The position numbers and the translations under genes were made by a program. Shown in pieces: positions 1 to 6,930 of a DNA stretch of 13,242 bases (its first letter is position 1; every line of letters starts with the position of its first letter). The notes beneath the pieces were generated by a model that saw only the letters and a program-made list of their open reading frames with translations, searched no databases and was not told the DNA's origin. Source of the stretch: Chrysochromulina tobinii (taxonomy: Eukaryota > Haptophyta > Prymnesiales > Chrysochromulinaceae); contig JWZX01001456.1 in assembly GCA_001275005.1 (NCBI GenBank), positions 1-13,242 of the forward strand. The letters are read 5' to 3'.

Positions 1-126
1 CGCTGCCGCCGTCGCCGCCGCTGCCGCCGTCGCCGCCGCTGCCGCCGTCGCCGCCGCTGCCGCCGTCGCCGCCGCTGCCGTCGCCACCGCCGCTGCCGCC
101 GTCGACGCCGCTGCCGTCGCCACCAG
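1..126. repeat. 18-bp coding minisatellite (GGDGGS repeat)
   Basis: Four perfect 18-bp units fill positions 1-72, followed by shorter or altered units to about 126. On the minus strand each unit encodes Gly-Gly-Asp-Gly-Gly-Ser, in frame with the gene starting at 964. The array runs off the window edge, so its full copy number is unknown. Length variation between strains is expected for such an array. Confidence 0.9.
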
Positions 127-964
127 TGGTCGCGGACGCCGGCGCTCCCGTTTCTGCCAGCGCGGGCGTTCCCGCCTCCATCCACTTGAGCCGCTCGCGC
201 TGAAGCAGATTGCCTGGGTCTTCCTGCGCGGGGAGTGGCAATCCCGCCGCCGCCGGGTAGACGTCAGCAACGTCAGCAAATTCAGCGTCTGTAGCTGCGC
301 CCCACTTGCGACGCTCGAGCTCGAGCACACTGTCTCGGACCGGCCCTGCCGCTGCCTCCGCCGCAGGCGCCGCGGCGGGAGCAGCGGTCGAGCGCGCGCT
401 CAGGCTCGGCATTGCACCGGGCAATGATTGTGGCCGGCGCTGCTGCTTCTGTTGCTGCTGCTTCTGCTTCTGCTGCTGCTGCTGCTGCTGCTCTGGCGGC
501 TGCTTTAGCGCCGCCACCTCATCCTCATTCTGCTCCTGCTCCGGCGCGTTGAACTCGACGTGCTTTGGGAGGCCTGTGGTCTTCTCCCACTTGCGCCGCT
601 CGCGATCAAGCAGACTCTCGACAATCTGGACAGGATCCTTGCCAGCCTCCAGCTCCTCGTGCAGCGTCTGATAGACGCGTGCTCGCCGGGCGTCCATGAT
701 GGACAGCCAGCCCGCCACAATAATGACCAACGCTGAGGTCAGTGCCGCGACGATGACAAAGACATGCATGGGATGATAACCTGCGATGAGCACCAACCCG
801 CTCTCAGCAGGGCTGCGCACGAGCTCCAGGCCGTCCGACGAGCCGAGCAGGAAGATCATCGAGAGACTGATGAGGACACCGAGGAGCATGATCCACGTAA
901 GCGGCGAATGCTTGATCCCGAGCCGGGAGCTGGATGGCTTCCCCTCGAGCGAGCATTGTCGCAT
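1..964 (-). CDS. Two-helix membrane protein with poly-Gln and GGDGGS repeats (3' end outside window)
   Basis: The frame is open from the first ATG (964-962, just after an in-frame TGA upstream) to the left edge, 321 codons without a stop, so the C-terminus is missing. Residues 24-42 (around IMLLGVLISLSMIFLLG) and 67-90 (around FVIVAALTSALVIIVAGW) are hydrophobic and likely membrane helices joined by a short loop; the positive DARRAR stretch after helix 2 suggests a cytosolic C-terminal region. That region has a charged helix, a Gln/Lys run at about 159-175 including seven consecutive Gln, an Ala/Pro stretch at about 194-208, and from residue 281 a Gly/Asp/Ser repeat of GGDGGS type. A short motif close to LLxRERRKW recurs three times (Trp 126, 221 and 261). 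I do not recognise a family. It diverges from the hydrolase gene on the other strand. No intron is needed within the window, but splicing cannot be excluded. Confidence 0.72.
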   Translation of the reverse strand, partial: MRQCSLEGKPSSSRLGIKHSPLTWIMLLGVLISLSMIFLLGSSDGLELVRSPAESGLVLIAGYHPMHVFVIVAALTSALVIIVAGWLSIMDARRARVYQTLHEELEAGKDPVQIVESLLDRERRKWEKTTGLPKHVEFNAPEQEQNEDEVAALKQPPEQQQQQQQKQKQQQQKQQRRPQSLPGAMPSLSARSTAAPAAAPAAEAAAGPVRDSVLELERRKWGAATDAEFADVADVYPAAAGLPLPAQEDPGNLLQRERLKWMEAGTPALAETGAPASATTGGDGSGVDGGSGGGDGSGGDGGSGGDGGSGGDGGSGGDGGS

Positions 965-1196
965 TGGTCCGGCAAGCGTTTGACCGTTTCGGAAATGTTT
1001 CCGAGAAAAGTTGCCGAAGCACCCGTTGCCTCAATGACTCGAGGTTGGTTCGCCCCGCGGGGTTGAATTCTTTTTTGACCTGCGGGGCTCTTAGTTTGCG
1101 AGTCCAGGTTTTCGGCGACTCCGACCTGGCCGCGGCATCTTGCGAAGGTCGGCTGGCTCTAGCTCGATACAAACGCAGGTAGGGCCCTCCCTCGAC
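965..1196. promoter_or_regulatory. Shared divergent promoter region (inferred)
   Basis: This 232-bp gap separates two start codons pointing in opposite directions (964 on minus, 1197 on plus), so both promoters or 5' UTRs must lie here or in unseen upstream exons. I see no convincing TATA box. A run of T lies near 1071-1076. The call rests on gene arrangement only. Confidence 0.4.
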
Positions 1197-2124
1197 ATGC
1201 TGCACCTGCTCGGCTTGTCCGCCGCGACCGTCCCGACGGGCCCGTACTCGTCGACCACACGGCACTTCACCGTGAAAACTCTCGACGCGTCCAATCAGGT
1301 CGTGGACGTCACCTTCCCGACGGGGGCCGCCGCCGCGGGCAAGCAGTTTCCGCTCATCTCGTACACGCACGGGCTTAGCGACCACGGCGAGGCGTCGTAC
1401 CCGAAGCTGTTCAGCGACCTCGCGAGCTGGGGCTACGTGATTGCCGCGACCAACTCGTGCCAGGAGGGCTGCTTTCACGACTGCAAGACGCTCCCCGACG
1501 ACCCCCCATGCTTTGGGAATTACTACAAAGAGTCGTTCAAAGTGATTGAGTGGGCGCGCAGCCCGGCGGCGGCATCGCTGCCCATCAATAACACAGCGGG
1601 CGTCGCGGTCGCCGGCCACTCCATGGGTGGTCAAGCCGCCCTCCTCGCCGCCGCCGACGCCACCGCCAGGACCGAGTACGGCATCAAGGCGGCCGTGATG
1701 CACCACGCGTACACGCATACCTATCCGTCGATCAGCGAGGTACCGTTCCTCGCGTGCACAGGCACGGCGGACGCGACCGCGCCGCCCGCGATGGCCGAGA
1801 AGTTCTTCAGCGCCGCCTCAGTTTCACGCAAGGGCCTCATCAACGTTCGCGGCGCCAACCACCATGAGCCCACGACGGATTATCGACCAGAGCTGGCCCT
1901 GTTCACAGCAGCGTGGATCAAGCTGTACGTGGATGGGGTGGAGTCTTCAGAGGGCATGAGTTGGCGCGGTCTCATCTATGGCACCGGCACGGATTCCGTC
2001 TGCGGCGGCGGCGATGGCCAAATGGCCGAGTGCACCATGCTGCCGAAGGCTTCCGAGCCCGAGGCCACACCCACGCCCACCGCGGTGGAGGAGTCGTTCT
2101 ACCCCGACGAGGCGAGGCTCATCG

Positions 2125-2155
<31 letters not shown>

Positions 2156-2201
2156 CGCCGAGGAGCCTCCCCAGCGCGCCGCTGTGCGCTGGACGATCTG
2201 A
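1197..2201 (+). CDS. Alpha/beta-hydrolase (cutinase/chlorophyllase-like esterase fold)
   Basis: Starting at the first in-frame ATG (1197) the product is 334 residues. GHSMGG at 140-145 is a classic nucleophile elbow (Ser142). Asp192 in the TGTADATAPP segment and His222 or His223 in GANHHEP are at the right spacing to complete a Ser-Asp-His triad. THG at 57-59 could supply the oxyanion hole. The pattern resembles the dienelactone-hydrolase/cutinase/chlorophyllase group, which cleave ester bonds; the substrate cannot be told. A Cys cluster (88, 92, 96, 105) suggests disulphides and an extracytoplasmic location, and the N-terminus MLHLLGLSAATVP could be a short signal peptide, though weak. Past about residue 250 comes a non-catalytic tail with Thr/Pro and a (SP)n run. 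An AG at 1177-1178 just upstream could be a splice acceptor, so a 5' exon carrying a better signal peptide is possible. Confidence 0.85.
2127..2156. repeat. (TCGCCC)5 hexamer repeat encoding Ser-Pro
   Basis: Five perfect copies of TCGCCC encode a Ser-Pro run near the C-terminus of the alpha/beta-hydrolase. This is a likely flexible, possibly O-glycosylated linker and a likely length-variable site. Confidence 0.9.
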
Positions 2202-2535
2202 GCGAGCGCCGTCACGAGCGCCCCGAGCGCGCGTCGCAATTCCAAGTGTGCTGCATGCTGCAGTGGCCTGTGCGTCACGATGTGCGTCACTCTCAGTGAA
2301 AAGTCTGAACAGAATCATGGTCTCCAGATAGTATTCGCGGTATATTTCGTATTCGATTAGTACATATGTGCACATGCCTTAACGCTTAAGCAACTTGGTA
2401 ATTGCGCGTAGGCCGGGCCGCTAAAAGGTATAATTTAACCTAGCTTATAGAGACTCTTATAATCTGATTCGTTGCTGCTCTGGGCCAGCTCATGCAACCT
2501 TGCGCTTATGACCTTTCGGTTATTAGATGCCTCAT

Positions 2536-2577
2536 GATACATGCAAGATACATGCTGGATACATCAGGATACGTATC
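2536..2577. repeat. Four tandem units of about 11 bp, GATACATGCNN type
   Basis: Units start at 2536, 2547, 2558 and 2568: GATACATGCAA, GATACATGCTG, GATACATCAG, GATACGTATC. They decay from left to right. The last unit overlaps the first of two copies of CGTATAGGAAAC (2577-2588 and 2600-2611). Confidence 0.8.
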
Positions 2578-2660
2578 GTATAGGAAACTACCCCCAAAAC
2601 GTATAGGAAACCCGCCCACTGACTAACCACTGACCCCCCGATATGTACATGTATCCCCAT

Positions 2661-2686
2661 GGTATGCCCAATTGGGTATGCCCAAT
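2661..2686. repeat. 12-bp direct repeat enclosing a palindrome
   Basis: GGTATGCCCAAT occurs at 2661-2672 and again at 2675-2686. The junction forms the 10-bp palindrome CCCAATTGGG (2667-2676). It lies about 240 bp upstream of the DHYC-protein start codon and could be a binding site for a dimeric factor, but that is inference. Confidence 0.7.
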
Positions 2687-2923
2687 ATCCCTAGCGGCCG
2701 GGAACATCTCCCAGCATACCCTTTCCCCCTGGCTCCGCCGACTGTCCCTGTCTCTTCACACGTTGGTTCACGGCCGCTTAACCGTTGGGGTCAAGCGGCA
2801 TGACTGGGTGTGTGTGTGTGTGAATTTAAAACAGGACCACACAGTACAGCGGCGCTCATGCAGGCGCGTCCCCGGGGGGGCGCGCTTACATGACTACTGG
2901 TGTGTGTTCACACGTGCGCGATC

Positions 2924-4384
2924 ATGCCTGGGCAACGTCTCATCCGCCTCTCGCTGCACACGCCCGAGCTCATCCTCATTTGGGCCGTTGAAGCGATCAA
3001 CTATGCCGTGCACAACACATCATGGCGGCCAGTGCCGTGGAACTCCACCTCTCGCGCCGCCTGCTACGCGCTGTGGGCGGTGCAGCTATGGTGCTTTGCG
3101 AAGCTGCAGCTCAGCGACCCGGGCAGCGTGCCAGCCGGCTGGGAGCAGCTCGCTAGGGAAGGACATGAGCCGGCCACTGTGTGCCCGCGCAGCGGTCGCC
3201 TTGTGCCTCCGCGTGCGGGCTACTCGCGCAACGCGGGTAAGGTCATCCTTGGCCTCGACCATTACTGCTACTGGCTCGGCACGCCAATTGGCTTCGGCAA
3301 CCGCAAGCTCTTCCTCTTGTTCGTGGGATACTCGGCCCTCTTCTGTGCCGTCGGCGCCGCCCACTCGGCCTATGAGTTCACCTGCGGCGCGCCGATGCGC
3401 GGCGGGCTGCCGACGCTCGCGGGCGCTTTCCTCTCCCGCGAGCGCCCCCCGCCGATTCCGTTGGAGGTGGCACTCGCGGGCGCGCAGACGCGGCTGGAGA
3501 CGGCGGTGGCGACGCTTGCATGGTTTTGGGCGCCCTTGCTCGCCATGCTTCATTCCATCTACGAGTGGGCCCAACTCCTCTTCCTCGCCGCCGCTTCCAC
3601 CGACGAGGGACGGGGCGTAACGCTTGTTGGGAGCATAGGCTATCTTTGGGCGGTGCTCTTCACCATACCCCTCAATGCCCTCGCCGCCCTGCTACTCGGC
3701 GGCATGACCCTCCACCAGCTGGTGCTCGTGCTCTTCAATCGCACCTCCCTCGCGCCGAACGACGCGCGCTACGACGTCGGCTTCGGCTCCAACTGGAGGC
3801 AAGTCTTTGGAAGCAACCCGTGGCTCTGGCCGTTGCCGCTGCTCGACATCGAGCGCGCGGGCGTGGACGGCGTGCATTGGGAGGAGTCGGCCCGTTGGGC
3901 GAGGCTGAAGCAGCGCTCCGAGTCCATCCGGAAGGCTCATTTGGAGGCGCAGCAGCCAACGGTCTACACGGCGACGACGAGCGGAAAGGTGCTCGCTGTG
4001 AACAGCAAGGGTGTTCATAGCAATGGGGACAAGACGGTGTCCCGCCTCAGGCAGCGCAAAGCGGTCGGCGCCGACGCCAGCGGCGCTGATCGCACCCACG
4101 CTGACGGCAGCCTGGCTGCCGCCGACGACGAGCAGGACGATGGCGACGAGCAGGACGATGGCGACGAGGCGAGGTGGGCGCTCGACCGCCATCATCACCG
4201 CATGCGCGCGTCGCTCATGCACACGTACACAGTGCTCCAGGCGCTGCGCGCGGCGGCCGTCGAGTGGGAGCGTCGCCTCTTCTGTGGAATGATGTCCGTC
4301 GGGTGGCTTCGCATTGTGCTCCGCTCACTTTCAATGGCAACGCAGGCCTGGCGTGCCCGGCGCAGCGGTATGGAAGCCAGGTAG
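2924..4384 (+). CDS. DHHC-family (DHYC variant) palmitoyltransferase-like membrane protein with degenerate Cys-rich domain
   Basis: First in-frame ATG is 2924, giving 486 residues. Family members use a DHHC Cys to move a fatty acyl group onto protein Cys at membranes. Seen here: membrane segments about 15-33, 46-62, 129-150, 196-222 and 239-271; the DPG motif at 65-67; a VPPR segment at 94-97; DHYC at 112-115 followed by YW; IG..N (122-126); and the conserved C-terminal block with YDVG (283-286) and NWRQVFG (290-296). Spacing of the Cys-rich domain is kept exactly, but zinc-ligand positions are replaced: Cys90 by Ser, His100 by Tyr, Cys101 by Ser, Cys104 by Ala, Cys107 by Val, Cys121 by Pro; only Cys87 and the catalytic Cys115 remain. 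The TTxE position reads RTSLA. DHYC itself is known in active yeast Akr1. The C-terminal tail holds an acidic Asp/Glu/Gln repeat (about 401-416). Activity is therefore uncertain: either a zinc-poor enzyme or a pseudoenzyme. Confidence 0.85.
   Translation: MPGQRLIRLSLHTPELILIWAVEAINYAVHNTSWRPVPWNSTSRAACYALWAVQLWCFAKLQLSDPGSVPAGWEQLAREGHEPATVCPRSGRLVPPRAGYSRNAGKVILGLDHYCYWLGTPIGFGNRKLFLLFVGYSALFCAVGAAHSAYEFTCGAPMRGGLPTLAGAFLSRERPPPIPLEVALAGAQTRLETAVATLAWFWAPLLAMLHSIYEWAQLLFLAAASTDEGRGVTLVGSIGYLWAVLFTIPLNALAALLLGGMTLHQLVLVLFNRTSLAPNDARYDVGFGSNWRQVFGSNPWLWPLPLLDIERAGVDGVHWEESARWARLKQRSESIRKAHLEAQQPTVYTATTSGKVLAVNSKGVHSNGDKTVSRLRQRKAVGADASGADRTHADGSLAAADDEQDDGDEQDDGDEARWALDRHHHRMRASLMHTYTVLQALRAAAVEWERRLFCGMMSVGWLRIVLRSLSMATQAWRARRSGMEAR
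4127..4162. repeat. 18-bp tandem duplication, acidic coding repeat
   Basis: GACGAGCAGGACGATGGC is present twice in a row (4127-4144, 4145-4162), encoding DEQDDG twice in the cytosolic tail of the DHYC protein. This is a simple in-frame expansion. Confidence 0.9.
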
Positions 4385-4902
4385 ATAGATTGCAATAAGA
4401 AACTAGAAAAACTAGATAATAAGGGGGGGTCTAGTTAGTGTGCACCACTGAAGACTGTTCCGTACCGTAGTACAAGCCCATCTCTTTCAAGGTTATTATG
4501 TTCGTCAGGGCCTTGGGTGCCACGTGCGCGTGTTACCCGCTCGAGGGTCATATTTCCCGGCTCGCGAGCGTACCGTTTCGCGTTTGTGGTACATGTCGGT
4601 GGTATTATGGTCCGGTCCGGTCACCAACTAGGAAAAGCAATCTTTCCTAGATAGATTGCAACTCTCGAGTGACTCAACCACTGCACAACCCGGGTACACG
4701 CCGCGCTGCAGTCGCACTTTTCAGATTTCACTGTCGCACACATGAGTCCGCCACTCCCACTGCCCACTGCGGCAGCGACACACACTTTTCGTTGGCGTAA
4801 TATGTGCAGGGCGCCTGCGCGCGACGCGCAGAATGCCGTGCCGCGTGAGAGCGTGTTTGTACATGCGGTTGCACAATATGTGTGTGAGCACCCTCTCCCA
4901 TG
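4385..4902. other. Intergenic region between convergent genes
   Basis: This region holds the 3' flanks of the DHYC gene (plus strand) and the Cys/TM protein gene (minus strand). The part up to about 4670 is less GC-rich. TAGATAGATTGCAA occurs at 4382-4395, overlapping the DHYC-gene stop codon, and again at 4648-4661. I see no supportable coding region. Confidence 0.65.
4628..4650. repeat. Perfect 8-bp inverted repeat with 7-nt loop
   Basis: CTAGGAAA (4628-4635) and TTTCCTAG (4643-4650) are exact reverse complements around a 7-nt loop. A second, overlapping inverted pair, GCAATCT (4637-4643) and AGATTGC (4653-4659), could form an alternative fold. It lies between two converging genes; a 3'-end processing signal or a small mobile-element remnant are both possible. 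Confidence 0.7.
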
Positions 4903-5280
4903 TCATGACTCGATCATGTTGACGAACATGAACAACAAGCCGACAGCCGTGAAGATGATCGCGATCAAGATCACCGAGAAGAGGACCATGAGCCCGCCGC
5001 TGGGAGCGAAGCCATCGTCCGACGTAAAAAGCCTTCGCGCATGGAGAGGGGCGGCGGCGGCGGCGCAGCTGCAGGTCCCGGAATCCAAGACGAAGCCGTC
5101 CAGGCACGTTGCGACGTGGCACGTCGGCGCGGCAGCCACGACCTCCATCAAGGACACTCGCAAGCTCGGCGCGCCAGCACCTCGGCTGCTCTCGGCGACC
5201 GAGAAGCCCTCAAACCAGGAGACCGAGCCGCTCGCGCCGACGAGCACGGCGACGGACACGACGAGCAGGGAGCGCGCCAT
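4903..5280 (-). CDS. Small secretory single-pass membrane protein with a four-Cys motif
   Basis: The first ATG in this frame is at 5280, giving 125 residues. The N-terminus MARSLLVVSVAVLVGASG is a convincing signal peptide. The mature part has a compact Cys cluster (Cys54, 59, 70, 72) in a CHVATCLDG...GTCSC pattern, slightly EGF- or knottin-like but too short to assign. Residues 97-120 are strongly hydrophobic (core LMVLFSVILIAIIFTAVGL), a C-terminal membrane anchor followed by only NMIES. Topology is thus type I: a short lumenal or extracellular domain and almost no cytosolic tail. I do not recognise a family. The gene is divergent from the cystatin gene; start codons are 249 bp apart. Confidence 0.72.
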   Translation of the reverse strand: MARSLLVVSVAVLVGASGSVSWFEGFSVAESSRGAGAPSLRVSLMEVVAAAPTCHVATCLDGFVLDSGTCSCAAAAAPLHARRLFTSDDGFAPSGGLMVLFSVILIAIIFTAVGLLFMFVNMIES

Positions 5281-5529
5281 GTGGCAAGTTGGAACCGCAC
5301 GGTCACGGCTGCGGGCGTTATCGGTAAGCACGCAAAGCGACTCGCGCCGTCCAGAACAAGGATAAAGCTTCCCGCCCTTGTGGAAGACATAAGGTCTCAA
5401 CGCCTTCTCGCTAGGGGCGCCTAGTCAATTTCCGACCGTCAATTGCGCAAATCATCAACGGACGGGAAGTTTGAGACTATAGACGGGACGGACCGACTTT
5501 GCAGCTTCAGGTCTCTCTCCTCAGCTTGG
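5281..5529. promoter_or_regulatory. Shared divergent promoter region (inferred)
   Basis: These 249 bases lie between the start codons of the Cys/TM protein (minus) and the cystatin gene (plus), both encoding secretory proteins. Co-regulation is possible but rests only on arrangement. No clear TATA box is seen. Confidence 0.4.
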
Positions 5530-6930
5530 ATGAAGGTGATCTCGCTCCTCGCCGCGACCATTGCGGTCGTCTCCGCGATCCCCCCGGCGGAGTCCAAGTA
5601 CCCGAAGCAGTGGGGCTCCCCCCCCATGTTCGGCACCATGGACTACCGTGCCTTCCCCGGCGGCTACGGCCACGGCTCGGGCACGGAGGCTCGTTGGATC
5701 CAGGAGCACATGGGCCAGGAGAAGAAGGAGAACAACGGCCGGATCTCGTTCCCGCCGGCCTTCGGCGAGCCACCGGCCATGCAGACGCGCGACTTCCGCC
5801 CGCTCCCCTTCGGCTGTGAGCGCCCGAGCCCTCCCCTGAGCGTAGAATCCTTGACCCCTCCTCGAGTCGCTCACCTTTTCGCACATTCGTACTCGCGCAG
5901 ACGGCTTCGGCTCGGGCACGATCGCCACGTGGCTCGAGCAGAAGGCCCTCGAGCTCTACGGCGAGACCGTCGAGGAGTACAACTCGGAGTACGCCGTCGA
6001 GAGCGAGGGCAACCGCCGCAAGCTCACCTCCGGTGCTGGTACCCCTGTCAACGTCACCGATCCCGAGGTGGTTGCGGCCGCGAGGGCGGGCATGGAGTTC
6101 GTCGTTCGTGAGAAGCAGACCAACGGGGAGAATGCCTTCCTGATGATTCTCAGCGTCCGCCGGGGCACCCAGCAGATCGTGGTACGCTGAGCTTCCACCG
6201 CCACCGGATCGGACCCCCATGGATACCCTCCCCCCCCACGGACACCCTCCCCCCTTTCGCCGCCCTCACTCCTTGGCACCCGTGGCCCCCTTTCGCCCCC
6301 TCGCTCCTTGGCACCTGTTCTTCTCCTCCCCCTTCCTCCTCGCATCACTTCCCCTCGCGCTCATCGCCCCCCGTCCGTCTCCCGTGTCGGCCGCAGGCGG
6401 GGGTCAAGTACTCGCTCGTCGTCGCGGTGTCGGATGGGCAGGACCACTACATCGAGGTGCTGGACCAAGCGTGGCGCACGCCCCGCTACGCGCTCCTCGC
6501 GCACGTGGCGGATGCAAAGGTCGTTCGTCAGCTCCAGATGCTCGGTGAGGGCGGCCACGGCATCTGGCGCGGTAACCAGGTGTCCAAGTACCCGAAGCAG
6601 TGGGGCTCCCCCCCCATGATCGGCACCATGGACTACCGTGCCTTCCCCGGCGGCTACGGCCACGGCTCGGGCACGGAGGCTCGTTGGATCCAGGAGCACA
6701 TGGACCAGGAGAAGAAGGAGAACAACGGCCGGATCTCGTTCCCGCCGGCCTTCGGCGAGCCACCGGCCATTCAGACGGACGACTTGCGCCCGCTCCCCTT
6801 CGGATACGGCATGGGCTCGGGCACGATCGCCGCGTGGCTCGAGCAGAAGGCCCTCGAGCTCTACGGCGAGACCGTCGAGGAGTACAATGCGGAGGTGAGC
6901 GGCAACGGCAATGGCCCGCAGCGCAAGTAA
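5530..6930 (+). CDS. Secreted cystatin flanked by duplicated WG-PP/GYGxGSGT modules (three exons)
   Basis: Exons read as 5530-5815, 5901-6181 and 6397-6930, with introns at phase 1 and phase 0. The spliced protein has 366 residues if the TAA at 6928-6930 is used. Order: signal peptide (MKVISLLAATIAVVSA); module A (22-125); cystatin domain (about 140-232); module B (252-355). Cystatin marks: Gly near 140-142, the helix starting DPEVVAAARAG, the QIVAG hairpin (187-191) that blocks papain-like proteases, the YSLVV strand, and Trp215 in the second hairpin. Cystatins are reversible inhibitors of C1 cysteine proteases; secretion suggests a target in vacuole, lysosome or outside. Each module consists of two 50-residue repeats, not recognised, with WGxPP or FGEPP, then GYGxGSGT and a Trp. 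The 3' end is unsure: GAG|GTGAGC at 6892-6900 is a good donor exactly where module homology ends, so the last 11 codons could be intron and the gene may continue downstream. Confidence 0.82.
5592..5989 (+). repeat. Module A of the cystatin gene (contains intron)
   Basis: The coding part (5592-5815 plus 5901-5989, about 312 nt) matches 6582-6894 with no indel other than the intron. I count 7 differences before the splice junction and 5 after it, about 96% identity; eight amino acids differ in 104. Each module is itself two 50-residue repeats in exact register: Gly29/79, Pro31-32/81-82, Asp38/88, Tyr46/96, Ser50/100, Trp56/106. Confidence 0.92.
5816..5900 (+). other. Intron 1 of the cystatin gene (85 nt)
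   Basis: It starts GTGAGC and ends CGCGCAG after a pyrimidine-rich stretch. Removing it restores the GYG coding seen in module B; reading through meets an in-frame stop only after non-homologous sequence. Comparison with module B makes both boundaries precise. Confidence 0.9.
6182..6396 (+). other. Intron 2 of the cystatin gene (215 nt), splitting QIVAG
   Basis: It starts GTACGC and ends CCGCAG after a long C/T-rich tract. Reading through would hit TGA at 6188-6190. Splicing joins QQIV to AGVKYS and restores the cystatin motif in frame. It has an internal imperfect repeat around CTCCTTGGCACC (two copies, near 6270 and 6305). Confidence 0.88.
6582..6894 (+). repeat. Module B of the cystatin gene (no intron)
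   Basis: This is an uninterrupted copy of module A, offset 990 bp before the intron site and 905 bp after it. It starts at the shared GTCCAAG and ends at GAG (6894), directly before a GTGAGC donor-like sequence. Coding is continuous through the site where module A carries its intron. Confidence 0.92.

Larger units (their letters stand above)
2202..2923. other. Intergenic spacer with short repeats
   Basis: This stretch of about 720 bases between two same-strand genes is visibly richer in A and T than the genes, especially 2290-2460. I see no supportable coding exon. It should hold the hydrolase 3' UTR and the promoter of the DHYC-protein gene. It has several short repeats (listed separately) and a (GT)n tract at 2808-2822. 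Confidence 0.7.

Noticed and set aside
306-671. Cys-rich plus-strand frame at the left end
   Set aside because: Its Cys run is only the antisense reading of the CAG (Gln) repeat in the minus-strand gene.
804-1718. 304-codon frame on the minus strand
   Set aside because: Antisense to the alpha/beta-hydrolase and overlapping the left-end gene; composition is Arg/Gly/Ala-rich as expected for a GC-rich shadow frame, with no recognisable motif.
2643-3620. 325-codon plus-strand frame
   Set aside because: Its 3' two-thirds overlap the DHYC protein in another frame and become Ser/Arg-rich; the first part lies in repeat-bearing spacer.
4742-5365. 207-codon plus-strand frame
   Set aside because: Opposes the Cys/TM protein, which has a clear signal peptide and membrane anchor; this frame has no such features.
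5507-6220. Long minus-strand frames across the cystatin gene (also 6361-6960)
   Set aside because: The near-identical stretches in them are just the antisense of modules A and B; the plus strand has signal peptide, cystatin motif and splice sites.
6895-6921. 27-nt mini-intron (GTGAGC to CCCGCAG)
   Set aside because: It has GT-AG ends but is far too short for normal splicing; either coding or the start of a longer intron is more likely.
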